DNA of 64,000 nucleotides from Raffaelea ambrosiae (GCA_002778195.1 PCDI01000001.1:5343338-5407337), one strand, 5' to 3'; counted from the stretch's first letter, positions 34,204 through 45,216 are shown. Notes: generated by a model not told the origin, from the sequence alone. A program made the numbers and translations.

Positions 34204-35409
34204 ATGACGGCATTGCAATGCTCCCTAGGCCGCCAGCTGCCCAGAGTACGCCCGACTGGCTCTGCGTATAGATCGGCACGGCCGGCGTCGTTTATTACGA
34301 CGACCAAGGCAAGCCGGCTTTGCAATGCCCGGGCACGCAAAGTCCACAGCCTTCCCACCAGAACACCAGAACCTGTATTCTGGTCCACAGCAAGGCCGGC
34401 AGTCGGTCTACCAAGACCACGCACAGCAACAACCCCATTCTACAGCACACAAGCCCCTGCGCCATCCAAGCAACCCATCGTGCACGACATATTTGAGCCG
34501 GTGACAGGCACATGGCAGTATGTTGTGGCCGATCCGGCAACAGCGAATGCCGTTATCATTGATCCCGTCCTGGACTACGACCCAGCCACACAAGCGATCA
34601 TGACCAAGTCTGCAGACGAGCTGCTGGCGTTTGTCCAAGAAAAGGGCTACCGTGTATGCCATATTCTCGAGACGCATGCGCATGCCGACCACATCACGGC
34701 AGCCTCGTATCTGCAGAGTCAACTGGCAAAGAAACAGGGCCACGCAAAGCCACCCCCGATCGGCATTGGGAGGCGTATCGCCAACGTGCAGGCTTTGTTT
34801 GGCGAGCGCTACGGCGTCCCATCCACTGAACGCGGCGGCGTCTTCACGAAACTCTTCGATGACGACGAGCAGTTTTCCATTGGCGGCTTGCAAGCGACTG
34901 CTCTCCATCTCCCAGGCCATACGCCCGACCACTTGGGATACATGATTGGAGGTATGTTGTGTTTCTCCCTCCCTTGGACTGTCATCTTGTCTAACGGGAA
35001 AGACAATGTGTTCTGTGGCGACTCCATCTTCATGGCCGACATTGGCACGGCCCGCTGCGACTTCCCCGGCGGGAGCGCCAGAGACCTGTACCAGTCGGGA
35101 AGAAGGCTCCTGTCTCTGCCGGGCCATGTGAAGATCTGGACTGGCCATGACTACCCGCCCGTCGAAGAGCGGAGGGAACCTGCTGCATGCTTGACTGTCG
35201 ATGAGCACAGGGCGCGCAATAAGCATCTCGCCGATGGCATCTCGGAAGAGCAGTACGTGGCTATGCGCACAGCACGCGACAGGACTATGGCGGCGCCACG
35301 ACTTCTCCACCAGTCGCTCCAGGTGAACATCCGCGGAGGTCGCATGCCACGGCCAACCCAAGCAGGCTTGCGGTTGCTTCATCTACCCCTCAAAGGCGGC
35401 GAATGGTAG
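34204..35409 (+). CDS. ETHE1-like persulfide dioxygenase (metallo-beta-lactamase fold)
   Basis: Exons 34204-34951 and 35003-35409 give 384 aa. The 51-bp intron (GTATGT donor, CTAAC branch, AAAG acceptor) is in phase, so an unspliced message would add 17 residues before DNVFCGDSIF. About 100 N-terminal residues rich in Arg/Ser/Thr with almost no acids look like a mitochondrial presequence. The MBL core has the metal motif LETHAHADH, the third His in LHLPGHTPDHLGYM, the bridging Asp in FCGDSIFMADIGTARCDFPG and the last His in WTGHDYPP. ETHE1-type enzymes use one Fe(II) to oxidise glutathione persulfide to sulfite. The nearby SQR makes that persulfide, which supports this role over glyoxalase II. 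Confidence 0.88.
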   Translation: MTALQCSLGRQLPRVRPTGSAYRSARPASFITTTKASRLCNARARKVHSLPTRTPEPVFWSTARPAVGLPRPRTATTPFYSTQAPAPSKQPIVHDIFEPVTGTWQYVVADPATANAVIIDPVLDYDPATQAIMTKSADELLAFVQEKGYRVCHILETHAHADHITAASYLQSQLAKKQGHAKPPPIGIGRRIANVQALFGERYGVPSTERGGVFTKLFDDDEQFSIGGLQATALHLPGHTPDHLGYMIGGMLCFSLPWTVILSNGKDNVFCGDSIFMADIGTARCDFPGGSARDLYQSGRRLLSLPGHVKIWTGHDYPPVEERREPAACLTVDEHRARNKHLADGISEEQYVAMRTARDRTMAAPRLLHQSLQVNIRGGRMPRPTQAGLRLLHLPLKGGEW

Positions 35410-37143
35410 GATGTGGTGTGTGGGCAGAAACTGAGAATCGAGGCCAGCGCAGCATGGTTTTGTGTTTGTAGAGAACATGATGAACATGATGTATCGTTTT
35501 TGTGGTTCAGTGTTTTCCACGAATATTTTCGCCCCTTCTCAATGCACCTCTCATACGGCCAGACATAGCGACCTGAAATGCTGCTGCGTGCCTGGTCACA
35601 ATACCGGAAGTGGCTGCTAAACTGGGAATAGGAAAGCGGCTCATACCCGGAAGAGCGCTTTCACCGAACCTTCTTCTCGACTCGAACCACCTGTTTGGAA
35701 CACGAGACCGCGCGTAGCGTCTTCCCCAGGTTCTGTCACCCTAGAACCCGGTCTTTTGGATGGCTGTCACATTTAGGCTAAATTGTTAAGGTTCTTATGT
35801 TCTTAGCGTGCTGGCTTCAGCTTTCCGCTAGCATTTGACTTTCACTTTACCCGCGGCCAACACCCCAACACTTCAGCACAAAGCCTCACGCGTGGTGCTC
35901 CTGTCCCCTCGTATTTTTTTTTTTTTTTGTCATGGTGAGGCGCTCACGCCCCCTCCCTGAATATTCTCGCTGACCACAAAGATGCCGCCACGCAATACGC
36001 CTGCTGGATACTCGCCAGCGAATCCGGGCATGTGCAAGCCCCCTCATCCCCGGACGGCATACGTCTTCCACGGTTGTAGGAGCCATCGAGTCCAAGGCAG
36101 ACTGCCGGCTGCCGTATGGAGCTTGCCATAGCTGGCGCTTTGATGGGTAGGATGCATCCTTTGTCCAATCAGCCAGCCATTCAGCCCCGGATGGTTGCAT
36201 TCACTTGGGCCCCCAATCGGCTTAGCGACTTCCCGGCTGGAAAACCGTTCCGTCTTGCCTTTCGGTCCTGATATTCTGTAATTAGAAGGACTCTGACAAT
36301 CGCACTAACGGGTGATGCTATTTGAGTTTCGTAACTCAAATACAAGTAACGGTCGAGTTCATGTAGACTCTCGCGTTGATTTCTACTGGCGCTGCCCTTT
36401 GGCGAGATGCTGCGTCCAGAGGCCGAAAGCTGAGAAGGGGCAACCCCTCGAAAGTACATCTTTCCTCCTCATCACCCTCTCATGCTGCTGGAAACCGTCA
36501 TGCTCAGATTGGTCGACTGATCATATCCCATTTTGCATCCGCAGAGCATTGGTCACCAGAAATAGCAGCACAAGGACAAAAAAAAAAGCGCACAAAAGCT
36601 TGACCCAACAAGGACAATGCGCTCCGCACGGGTCCCTTCTTCCCCCTTCCAGCCAGTGTCTTTCCATACATGGTACACTTCTACCAGTCTAGACAGACTA
36701 ACCATGAGCTAAAGTCCTTTGCTGCACCGACACTGCAATGGCTACTCCGCAAATGCAACCTTTCGTGCTAGGCCCCCAATCACCCCATGTTTTTCTTCTC
36801 CATGGAGGGCAGGATTGTCGGGCCACTTTGCCGTGAGTCTCCGCAGCTGACTTTGTGCTGCCTCTGGACTTCCTATTCCTCGAGACAGCACGAGGTTGGA
36901 CGACTCCAGGGGGACTCACCTATGCATGCGAGACTGTATATAAAGCGTGTGCATACCGGACCACGGGGCCAGTAAACGCCTCGTCCTCCTCTCGGCACTA
37001 TGCGGCACGCAAATCCTCGTCTAATTTCCCACTGCCTGGCTACTTGCCCACAATAGTTGTGGGAACCCACGGTTATTCCGCAATCTATCTGCTTTCCATC
37101 AACTAACCAATCCCCCTTGTCATTTGTTCACTACACCTCGGCT
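35410..37143. other. Intergenic, no supported gene
   Basis: 1.7 kb without a convincing open frame. A poly-T run is at about 35915-35929 and the region before 37144 is a plausible promoter (CTATATAAAG-like TATATAAAG at about 36936). Confidence 0.5.
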
Positions 37144-38988
37144 ATGGACGTCAAAAAAGTAGGCGTCAAGGGCATGGAGGCTGAGCTGGAGGTGGTCCAG
37201 AGAGAAGCACCCCGGTTTGAGCACGTCGAGTGGAAGAAGGAGCCCCATCTGCGCAAGCTCTACTTCTACTGTGCCATTTTGATGGTAGCGTCCGCGACAA
37301 CTGGCTACGATGGGTAGGTTTCCTGTGCATGCGCAACAAAAAGGAAGCAAACGCTCTGCGACTGACACAACAGCCACCAGCTCCCTCATCAACACTTCCC
37401 AACAGATCGACGCGTGGCAGAACTACTTTGGCGACCACGTCACGGATGCCAACTGGCTTGGTCTGCTGACCAACATGTTTAGCATCGGCAGCATTGCCGC
37501 CTTCTTCATCACGTATGCGTCCTGTTGCATCGCCCGGATCTTGCTGTGCACGGCACCCGAATTCTACTAACTATTTCAGACCCTATGTAGCCGACTGGTG
37601 GGGGCGCAAGGTTGCGATTGCCAGTGGGTGCTTGTTCATGATCCTTGGTGGTCTGATCTGTGCATTTTGCAATGGCTTTGGCAGTATGTCACGGGTTTTT
37701 TTTCTTTTTTTTTCTTTTAATTTTTTTTTTTTTTCATGTTTTCTTTGGTCCGATCCAATCTGACACGTCCTCTATCCAACTAGTGCTCCTGGCTGGACGC
37801 TTCCTCCTCGGCTTCGGCAACAGTCTGGCCCAGATGTGCTCGCCCATGCTGCTGACCGAGCTGTGCCATCCCCAACACCGCGGGCCCGTCACGGCCATCT
37901 ACAACTGTCTGTGGAATGCCGGCGCCCTGCTCGAGAGCGCCATTGGCTGGGGCACCGCGCAGATCAGCAACGACTGGTCGTGGCGGTCCATTGCCCTGAT
38001 CCAGATCGTGCCGTCGGTGATCCAGATTGTCTTTATCTACTGGATCCCCGAGTCGCCGCGCTGGCTGGTGTCCAAGGACCGCAGCGAGAAGGCGCTGGCC
38101 ATCCTCACCACGTACCACGCCGGCGGCGACGCCAGCAATGCGACGGTGCAGTTTGAGTTCCGCGAGATCCGCGACACGATCGGCCTGGAGAAGACGCTGG
38201 GCAAGTCGTCGAGCTATCTGGACTTTTTCCGCACGCGCGGCAACCGCTGGCGGCTGGCCATCCTGGTGTCGCTCGGCATCATCTCGCAGTACTCGGGCAA
38301 TGCGCTCTTCTCCAACTACATCAACGCCATCTACACGGGCGCCGGCATCACGGCGCAGAACCAGAAGCTGGCGCTGTCGGTGGGCCAGACGGCGCTCAAC
38401 CTGATCGTCACCGTCTGGGCGGCCTCGACGGTCGACAAGTTTGGCCGGCGCCCGCTGTTTCTGACCGGCATCGGCGGCATGGTCGCCTGCTTTGTGTTTT
38501 GGACCATCTGCGGCGCCGTCTACGAGAACTCGAACGCGGCCAACAGCGGCGCCGGCTATGCGCAGCTGGTCTTTATCTGGCTCTTTGGCATCTTCTACGA
38601 CCTCGGCTTCTCGGGCCTGCTGGTCGCCTACGCGCTCGAGGTGCTGCCCTTCCAGCTGCGCGCCAAGGGCATGATGGTGATGAATATCACGGTGCAGGCC
38701 ATGCTGGCCCTGAGCGCGCAGACGAACCTGCTGGCCTGGGAGAACCTGCCGCACCACTGGAACTTTATGCTCTTCTACACGCTCTGGGACGCCGTCGAGT
38801 TTGTGTTTGTGTACTTTGTCTACGTCGAGACCAAGGGCCCCACGCTGGAGGAGATTGCGCGCATCTTTGACGGCGACACGGCCGTGGCGCACATCAGCCT
38901 GACGCAGGTGCAGAAGGAGATCCAGAGTGCCGAGCACGAGGAGGACGTCGTGGGCCGGGCGTCGGCCACCGAGAAGACAGCTGCGTAG
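37144..38988 (+). CDS. MFS sugar/lactose-permease-like transporter
   Basis: Four exons, 37144-37313, 37381-37512, 37580-37683 and 37784-38988, give 536 aa, the normal length for the fungal sugar porter family. Signature motifs: TTGYDGSLINT across intron 1, VADWWGRKVAIASG (loop 2-3), RFLLGFGNSLAQMCSP, WIPESPRWLV (PESPRW), DKFGRRPLFLTG (GRR) and YVETKGPTLEEIARIF (the PETKG position). Twelve hydrophobic helices are visible. The N-terminal half resembles lactose permease-like and quinate-type fungal porters; the substrate cannot be told from sequence. Codon use in exon 4 is very G/C-rich, unlike the flanking relics, which suggests strong expression or selection. Confidence 0.92.
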
Positions 38989-39464
38989 AGAATGGTAGTT
39001 CGGGTATGCCTGCGGGCAGGAGGACGCCTTTGGAAAGCCCTTTTTTTTTCTATTTTCCATCGTTTTTCAGTGCTGTTTTACTCCCTAGTCTTCAATGGAT
39101 CCAAACATGTTCGATTCTCGCCCATCCAAAGTCGTTCCTTCGATTTCCCATGACTAATTGAGCGTATGTGGTCGGTCGCGTACGGTTGCCCCAGATCAAT
39201 CATCGCTATCAGCGATCGGTTTCCCTTGCCTGTTTTGTGCAAGCTCAACACCGACCAAGGAAGCGCCAGACCCCATTAGGAACCAAGCGTGCCGTTGTCG
39301 TTGACGAGCTAGATCGGTGGTTGCCGCGGACCCCCCCTCCTCTCCGTATCTACATATCCCCAACGGCGTCTCCAACTTGATCATGGCCGTCTCCCGTCTC
39401 ACCCCTGTGGCTCAAACCGGCATCATTTCATCTCCCCAGTAGACACAACCATCAAAAAAAAAAC
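38989..39464. other. Intergenic
   Basis: 476 bp, 3' end of the sugar porter and promoter of the DUF3445 gene; nothing else seen. Confidence 0.5.
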
Positions 39465-40882
39465 ATGGAAATGCTGGGGATGCTTATACTTCTCGGCGTG
39501 GTCGTTGTTGCCTCGGCGTGGCAAATCAGAGGTTTGATGCAACGGGTAAGCCCGAGCCAGAGCTTGCTTCCTTTGTCGTGTCTAACGTGTCCGCAGAAGA
39601 GAAGCGGTGCCAGGGGAAATAGAAACCCATCTCTCGCAAAGAGGCCGAGCGCAACGTCACCGCCGTCGGAATGGCCGCAAGATATCAAGCCGCTGCCAGA
39701 ATTCGACTGGCAGACATCCGAACCCTTGCAGTACCGACCGTTTAAGCCGATCTACCACATCACCATGGGCAAGTGGATTTCAGCTTCCGGATGGTGTGGC
39801 TGTGCATCATCTAACTCTTTGCAAAAGCTCTCCAATCTACATCTCTTGAAGACCTAGTGGTCATGGACAGGCAGTACCAAGAACGGATTGCATACAGACG
39901 CAAAATCATTGCCGAGCACCCGGACGTGGTCTCGGGCGTTGTCTCGCCATCGGGGCAGAGATCGGAGCTGGACCCCGAGGGCGCATCCCCGCGTGCCAAG
40001 GCTCTCGTCGACGAAACGTATTCGTTCATCATGGGCACCTACCTGGCCACCCGGTTCCCGTCCATGTTTGAACAGCAGACAAGCGAACAGGGCGTGTCGA
40101 TGCTGCACAACAAGGTGATGGGGACCACGTTTCCCTGCGCGCCGCCTGCCGACCCATTGGATGCCTTTCGTATTCTCTGCGAGACAGTCGAGGAGGACAT
40201 TTTCCTTTTGGACGAGGAACCGGGGACGACACCTGCCCCCGAGGGCGTGACGTATCCGCCCAACAGCCATCGTCTAGCCGCGTTTCTGTGCATCTTTGCT
40301 GCTGGGTTTGACCCGTCGACAAAGTTGGGCAAGCTGTTGCGGGACATCCACAAGCCGGTGCCGTCGTACGACCGCATCGGTCCCAGCATGGAGCGGATCT
40401 TCTCCAAGCTGGAGGTGGGCAAGAGTGTCAAGAGGCTGAACGTGCGTGCCGACTCCTGGTCCATATGGCGAGGAGACATGGGTGGCTAACCTTTCAGTGG
40501 TCCATTCAAACACACACGGAGCTGTACACGCCGGGAAAGAACCACGTGTACGAGGGCCAGGAGGTCAAAGAAGAGGACATAGACATTGAGAATGTAAGTG
40601 TTGCGACTTGTCCGGGATCTGTCGCCCGGCCAGGGGCTAAATTTGCAGTAGGCCCGCATGCGTGTCGAATGCCAGACGGTGACACGGCTCCCCCAAACCC
40701 GCGGCGTGCTCTTCACATTCAAGACGTACCTCTTCCCCGTCAAGGACATCAAGGCAGAAGGAATGGGGCCGGACCTTGCGGACGCCATCCAGGGCCTCAA
40801 GAAGGGAAATGCTCCCGGGATGTGGACGTACAAGGGTGGCGTGCGTTGGGGCGCCAGTGTGTGCGAGTATTTGAGGTCGTGA
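39465..40882 (+). CDS. DUF3445 / heme-dependent oxidative N-demethylase family protein
   Basis: Five exons (39465-39545, 39597-39768, 39828-40441, 40498-40593, 40652-40882) give 397 aa. The second intron (39769-39827) uses a GC donor (GCAAGT) with a CTAAC branch; a GT donor that restores the family sequence is not available there. An N-terminal membrane anchor (MLILLGVVVVASAW) precedes the domain. Family marks are YRPFKPIYHITM, ERIAYRRKIIAEHPD, TRFPSMF, a VEEDIFLLDEE block, CIFAAGFDPSTKLG, PVPSYDRIGPSMERIF, then in the last exons QTVTRLPQTRGVLFTFKTY. The family binds heme and, in a bacterial member, demethylates dimethylamine; the fungal substrate is unknown. It converges with the siderophore transporter. 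Confidence 0.88.
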
Positions 40883-41170
40883 ACGTTGTGCCCCGGTCGC
40901 CTTTCTCATCCCCGCAGGCTGCTACCCTTGCAACTTGTTTTCCTGTCTAGCTGCAGCTTTGCTCACATGGATTGGGAATGGCCACGACGATGGATGTCTT
41001 GGTCATCTTGGAAAGATTTCGAGGCAAGCAATATTTGCTACAGAATTGGTCTATACGAATGAAATGAAAAAAAAATTGATAGCGGCCTGTATCTGTGTGC
41101 CTGACCAAGATAAAAATTTTGTCTCTACACCTTCTTTTCCTACACGCGCCAATGCGCTTTCCCTTTGCTC

Positions 41171-42928
41171 TCAAGCAATGACCTCCCCCTTGACTTGCTT
41201 GATCTTCCGTACATCGGCTTCGCGCCAGATGGCTGCCGCCGCCAGCCCAAGGGCCCAGACAGCCGTGCCGGCGACCAGCATCATCTTCTGCGAGTCGGTG
41301 TAGGCGTGCTGGATGGCCATGCGCGCGGGCGAGCCGACGGGGTAGCTGAGCTGCACATCGATGGAGAGGTAGATGTTTGCGTAGTCGGCCTGGGCGTCGG
41401 CGGGCAGGTATTCGAGCAGCTTGAGCGGGAAGATGGAGTTCCAGATGGCGGTGGCAATGGTCAGGCCGATGGCCCCGCCGATGGACGAAAACATGGAGAT
41501 GATGGCGATGATGACGGCAATGTCCTGGTGGGGGGCGGTGACCATGGGGGCGATCTGGGGCGTCACGGTGAGGACGCCGCAGGCGATGGACAGGAACACC
41601 TGGCACATGACAAGGTAGCCCATGTCCCCCTGGCGGCGGAAGTAGATGAGCAGGCCCATGAAGAGGACGTAGAGCGGAATGGCGAAATAGAGGGTGATGT
41701 CCTTGAAGCGGCCGGTCCGGCGCACGTAGACGCCGCAGACAATGGCAAACAGGTTGCCGCCGACAGAGTAGGCGTTTTCGACGTAGCTGGCGCGCGTCGG
41801 GCTGAGGTCGTTGACGACCTGCAGGTAGGAGGCAAAGAAGACGTACCAGCAGTAGTAGCTGATGAAGAGGGTCATGCCGAGGAAGCAGCTGCCGAGCATG
41901 TTGCGGTCGACCAGCATCGGGAAGGGGATGAACGTGGTGGGGGCGAAGATCTCCCAGATGCCAAACAGGACCATGAGGACGATGCCAAAGACGAGGAAGC
42001 AGACGATCATGGGCGCCTTCCAGCCCAGGGCCTGGTAGGTGTACAGGTTGAAGGACAGGAGGAACAGCGCGAGGCCGGCGGTGAGGAGCAGCAGGCCGAG
42101 AGCGTCGAACTCGCGGCCGTAGTGGCAGATGGACTGGAAGACGCTGCGTCCGCTGGGGCGGCGGGGCAGGACCCCCGCGCGCGCGGCCTTGCGGTGGTAG
42201 AACATCATCAGGGCAAACAGCGGGAGGCAGACGGCGGGCACCACGATGGCAAAGGCGCCGTAGCCCCAGGGCCAGCCGGCGCCGTAGAGGGCGCTGCTCG
42301 CAATGGGGCCGCCGAGCCACAGCGTGATGAGATTGGGCGAGCTGGTGAGGGCGATCATGAGGGCGCGGCTCTTGAGGGCGGAGGTGTCGGCGACGAAGAT
42401 GTTGACGGCGTAGAGCAGGGTGTTGTTGCCGACGGTGGTGAAGACCATGGCGGCGGCGTACATCTCGACCGAGGTGGACTTGGCCATCATGATGTAGCCG
42501 ACGGTGGCGACGACGACCGAGATGCCGAAGCCCTGGGGACGGCCCCAGATGTCGAGGATCTTGGCGAGGGTCAGGTTGCAGCAGCCGCCGATGACGGTGG
42601 CGAGCACGCTGACGGTGGCCGTCAGCGGGTGCGCGGCAAAGGACGACGTCACGTAGGCGACGAGCACGGCCGAGACGTATTGCTGCAGCAGGACGGCGAA
42701 GTAGATGAGCCAGATCAGGACGTAGGCCGCCCACAGCGAGGACCGCGGCCAGATCTTGGCGATGGCCTCGACCTTCTGGACACCGTCCTGGGCCTTGTCG
42801 TCGATGCGGTCGCTGTCGCTGCCGTCTTGGTGGCCATCTGTTGGGAGATCCTGGCTGCTGACGGCGGCGTCATTGTGGTCTTTTTCCACGTCGTTGACGG
42901 GAGAGTCGGGATGGGTGGAGGAAGTCAT
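41171..42928 (-). CDS. Siderophore-iron transporter, MFS SIT family
   Basis: A single exon of 585 aa with ATG at 42928. About 70 polar, acidic N-terminal residues precede 14 hydrophobic segments, the layout of SIT (siderophore iron transporter) members such as yeast Arn/Sit1 and Aspergillus Mir. Matching segments are YVLIWLIYFAVLLQQYVSAV in TM1, SVVVATVGYIMMAKSTSVEM, the family-typical TFIPFPMLVDRNMLGSCFLG, and FFASYLQVVNDLSPTRASYV followed by ENAYSVGG. It would import ferric or other metal-siderophore complexes at the plasma membrane. Its neighbours (heme-family enzyme, isocyanide synthase) are compatible with metal-related functions. A TATA or GATA-factor (SreA-like) site was not found. Confidence 0.92.
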   Translation of the reverse strand: MTSSTHPDSPVNDVEKDHNDAAVSSQDLPTDGHQDGSDSDRIDDKAQDGVQKVEAIAKIWPRSSLWAAYVLIWLIYFAVLLQQYVSAVLVAYVTSSFAAHPLTATVSVLATVIGGCCNLTLAKILDIWGRPQGFGISVVVATVGYIMMAKSTSVEMYAAAMVFTTVGNNTLLYAVNIFVADTSALKSRALMIALTSSPNLITLWLGGPIASSALYGAGWPWGYGAFAIVVPAVCLPLFALMMFYHRKAARAGVLPRRPSGRSVFQSICHYGREFDALGLLLLTAGLALFLLSFNLYTYQALGWKAPMIVCFLVFGIVLMVLFGIWEIFAPTTFIPFPMLVDRNMLGSCFLGMTLFISYYCWYVFFASYLQVVNDLSPTRASYVENAYSVGGNLFAIVCGVYVRRTGRFKDITLYFAIPLYVLFMGLLIYFRRQGDMGYLVMCQVFLSIACGVLTVTPQIAPMVTAPHQDIAVIIAIISMFSSIGGAIGLTIATAIWNSIFPLKLLEYLPADAQADYANIYLSIDVQLSYPVGSPARMAIQHAYTDSQKMMLVAGTAVWALGLAAAAIWREADVRKIKQVKGEVIA

Positions 42929-44082
42929 GAGGGAAGACGCAGGGCCCTAAGCCAAGAACGCAAGAACGCACGGCAAGGAGAATCAACGGCCGTGTGCACA
43001 ACACAACAAAACTGGCCAGGAAACGAGAGAGGGGAGAAAGATCGACGCAGCAAAAGAAGCCTGGCACGACCTGACATGAACCAGTATTTAAGCAGCCGTG
43101 CAGAACCAGCGGGAGCACCCTGCAGGGGGTCATATATGTGGCTGCCATGCTGTGTAGTACTGCTTCAAGGGAAGGCAAAATGTGCGCGTGGTAGTACTTG
43201 CAGACCTGTTCTGCGCACGCCCTCCACACCACCCGTCCAGAGCAGGGACGTCGACCGGCTCCGAACAACAGGATGGTGTGCGCGCGTCCCCGCAGGAGTG
43301 TGAGCAAATTATACAAATAGGAGCAGCACCGTAGTAGCTGTGGCTACTGGACGGATCGGGTACTTGCGGCCGTCCGCGGAGACGGGCCCCTGGACTCTGT
43401 TTCGTTTCAGCAGGCTGGGGCGGCTGGGGCTTTCTGGAGACATGGCAACTCCCCGGTCGAGTCTCTGCATTGGTGGCCAAGCATGGACACACGGGGGGGC
43501 CCGCTGCAACGCCCCCCCNNNNNNNNNNNNNNNNNNNNGTGTGCATGCGCGTGTTTCTGGCATTAGCATTCGCCTCGCGGCCTCTCCTCGTTCTGTGTTC
43601 TGCGTGCCTGGACCGCCCATACGGACTGCCTAGTTCGTCTGGATATCTTGCTCACGGCCAATCTGCCGTCGGTACGCAGTAGCATCCCGGACACATAATG
43701 GCTGCCGCCAGCCAATGACAACCAGCTCAATCTCACTCAGCGGGGACCCAGATGGCGGGACTAGTGCCAGCCCAGCACGCCCGGGTACAACCCAACAGGC
43801 TGCCTGGGGCCACCTGGCTGGACAGGACCGCGTCGGGGTGCATTCTGCTTGTTGTCACTGCAGTCTGTGGTCTTGCTTGCCAGAAAGGAAGGCCACCGGA
43901 GACGGTAGGCTTAGCTTCGTGCTTGGATACCTAACAAGGAAGCCCGAAGCCTTCGAGCTTGGCTGCTATGGGCAGAGTGGGCCAGCACGTCGTCGTGTTA
44001 TACGATCGTTCCACAGCAGTTGTCGTGTGGCCGCCCGCCAGCACAGAAATCCCGACATCCTCGTCGACAGCCTCTTTCGTGC
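42929..44082. other. Intergenic with scaffold gap
   Basis: 1.15 kb including the promoter of the SIT gene and an assembly gap. No gene can be supported; sequence at the gap edges is C-rich on one side. Confidence 0.5.
43519..43538. other. Assembly gap (20 N)
   Basis: Twenty N directly after a C homopolymer. The true length of the missing sequence is unknown. Confidence 0.98.
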
Positions 44083-45216
44083 CTACCGGGCCGGCTCTCC
44101 AGCTTTTGTTCCCGCGTCTCTCGTCTGCAGCATCCGGCGCAGCCATGTTTGTTTGGCCCCAAAGGCCCCGTGCACCAGGTCATTGTCGGGGTTGTCCACG
44201 GCATCAAACAGGTGCACCGCGCCTGGCCAGACATGCAGCTCGCAGGTCGAGCCTCCGCGCCACAGGCCGGTCGCGTACTCCACCGCCGCGTCGCGGAACA
44301 CTTCGCACTCGCCAACGTCGATGTAGGTTGTGGGCAGGCCGGCCAGACTGTCCGCCGGCACGTTGTGGCCCGACGCCGCCCTTCCTGGCGCCTGGTAGGC
44401 CGTCACTGGATCGGTGCCCCGAACACCCGGTCCGAGAACATGCTCCCATGCTTGTCGGTTGGACACGCCGCACCAGGGGCTTCCGTGCGCGAACTGGCGA
44501 TGCGACAGCGTCGTGTCGCGATCGTCCAGCATCGGTGCGACCAGGATTTGGCCGTGCACGGGGACGCGGGGGCGTTGGCGGTCGCGCGCCAGGAGACAGG
44601 CGGCCGCAGCCAGCGCGGCACCTCCCGACACGCCCCAGACAACGATGCGCGCAGGGTCGATTCCCAGCTGTGCCGCATTCTCCGACACCCAGGCGAGCCC
44701 GGCGTAGCAGTCTTCAGCGGGTCCGGGTGCACGCGTCTCCGGCGCCAGACGATACTCTACAGATACGATGACGCAGTCGCCGTCGGGGAGCAGGTCGAGC
44801 AGCTCCGGCAGGGCAGTGAAGCGGTCGCCCGAGACCATGCCGCCGCCGTGGATGTGGTAGAGGGCGGGCAGGCCCGACCAGGAGGACTCGTTGGCTTTCT
44901 TGGGCGCGAAGACAGACAGAACGACGCTGTTGCCGTCTGGGCCCGGCACCGCATGCTCCGAGTGCTCCAGGTGTGGCGCCTTGGCCAGGACCGTCGCGGC
45001 CGTGTAGACAAAAGGCTCGTAGTCGCCCGCGTCCCCGTCGTTGTCCGCCATTCCGCGCATGAAGTGTAGATCCAGCTGCTCGGGAAGGAGAAACGAATCC
45101 ACCAAAGGGGCAAGACTCGGATCAATCGCGGGCCTAGGAAGCACGATCCTGTCGTCCAGCTGCGCGGCCTGCGAGTAGGGGTATGGGTAGGCGGGTGGTT
45201 TTCCGGCCATGCTCAT
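44083..45216 (-). CDS. Alpha/beta-hydrolase fold-3 esterase (HSL-like)
   Basis: 377 aa from the ATG at 45216 (a second in-frame ATG is at 45210; the open frame upstream has no ATG). The oxyanion-hole motif is YHIHGGGMVSG, the nucleophile elbow GVSGGAALA (usual form GDSAGG, so the Asp and first Ala/Gly are altered but Ser is kept), the acid DVGECEVFRDAA and the catalytic His WPGAVHLFD. SVEYRLAPE follows the oxyanion motif as in hormone-sensitive-lipase-type carboxylesterases and deacetylases. It is cytosolic by lack of a signal. It lies in the same orientation as the AATase gene 490 bp upstream; an esterase/acyltransferase pair is common in fungal metabolite clusters. Confidence 0.9.
   Translation of the reverse strand: MSMAGKPPAYPYPYSQAAQLDDRIVLPRPAIDPSLAPLVDSFLLPEQLDLHFMRGMADNDGDAGDYEPFVYTAATVLAKAPHLEHSEHAVPGPDGNSVVLSVFAPKKANESSWSGLPALYHIHGGGMVSGDRFTALPELLDLLPDGDCVIVSVEYRLAPETRAPGPAEDCYAGLAWVSENAAQLGIDPARIVVWGVSGGAALAAAACLLARDRQRPRVPVHGQILVAPMLDDRDTTLSHRQFAHGSPWCGVSNRQAWEHVLGPGVRGTDPVTAYQAPGRAASGHNVPADSLAGLPTTYIDVGECEVFRDAAVEYATGLWRGGSTCELHVWPGAVHLFDAVDNPDNDLVHGAFGAKQTWLRRMLQTRDAGTKAGEPAR

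Noticed and set aside
34204..34213. Second ATGACGGCAT as a CYS3 site
   Set aside because: It coincides with the start codon of the dioxygenase gene and is most likely chance.
37780..39060. 426-codon minus-strand open frame antisense to the sugar porter
   Set aside because: Mirror of G/C-rich exon 4; the plus strand carries all transporter motifs.
41165..43303. 712-codon plus-strand open frame antisense to the SIT gene
   Set aside because: Composition (Gly, Asp, Ala, His) is the complement of membrane-protein codons in G/C-rich DNA; the minus strand has a clear 14-TM transporter.
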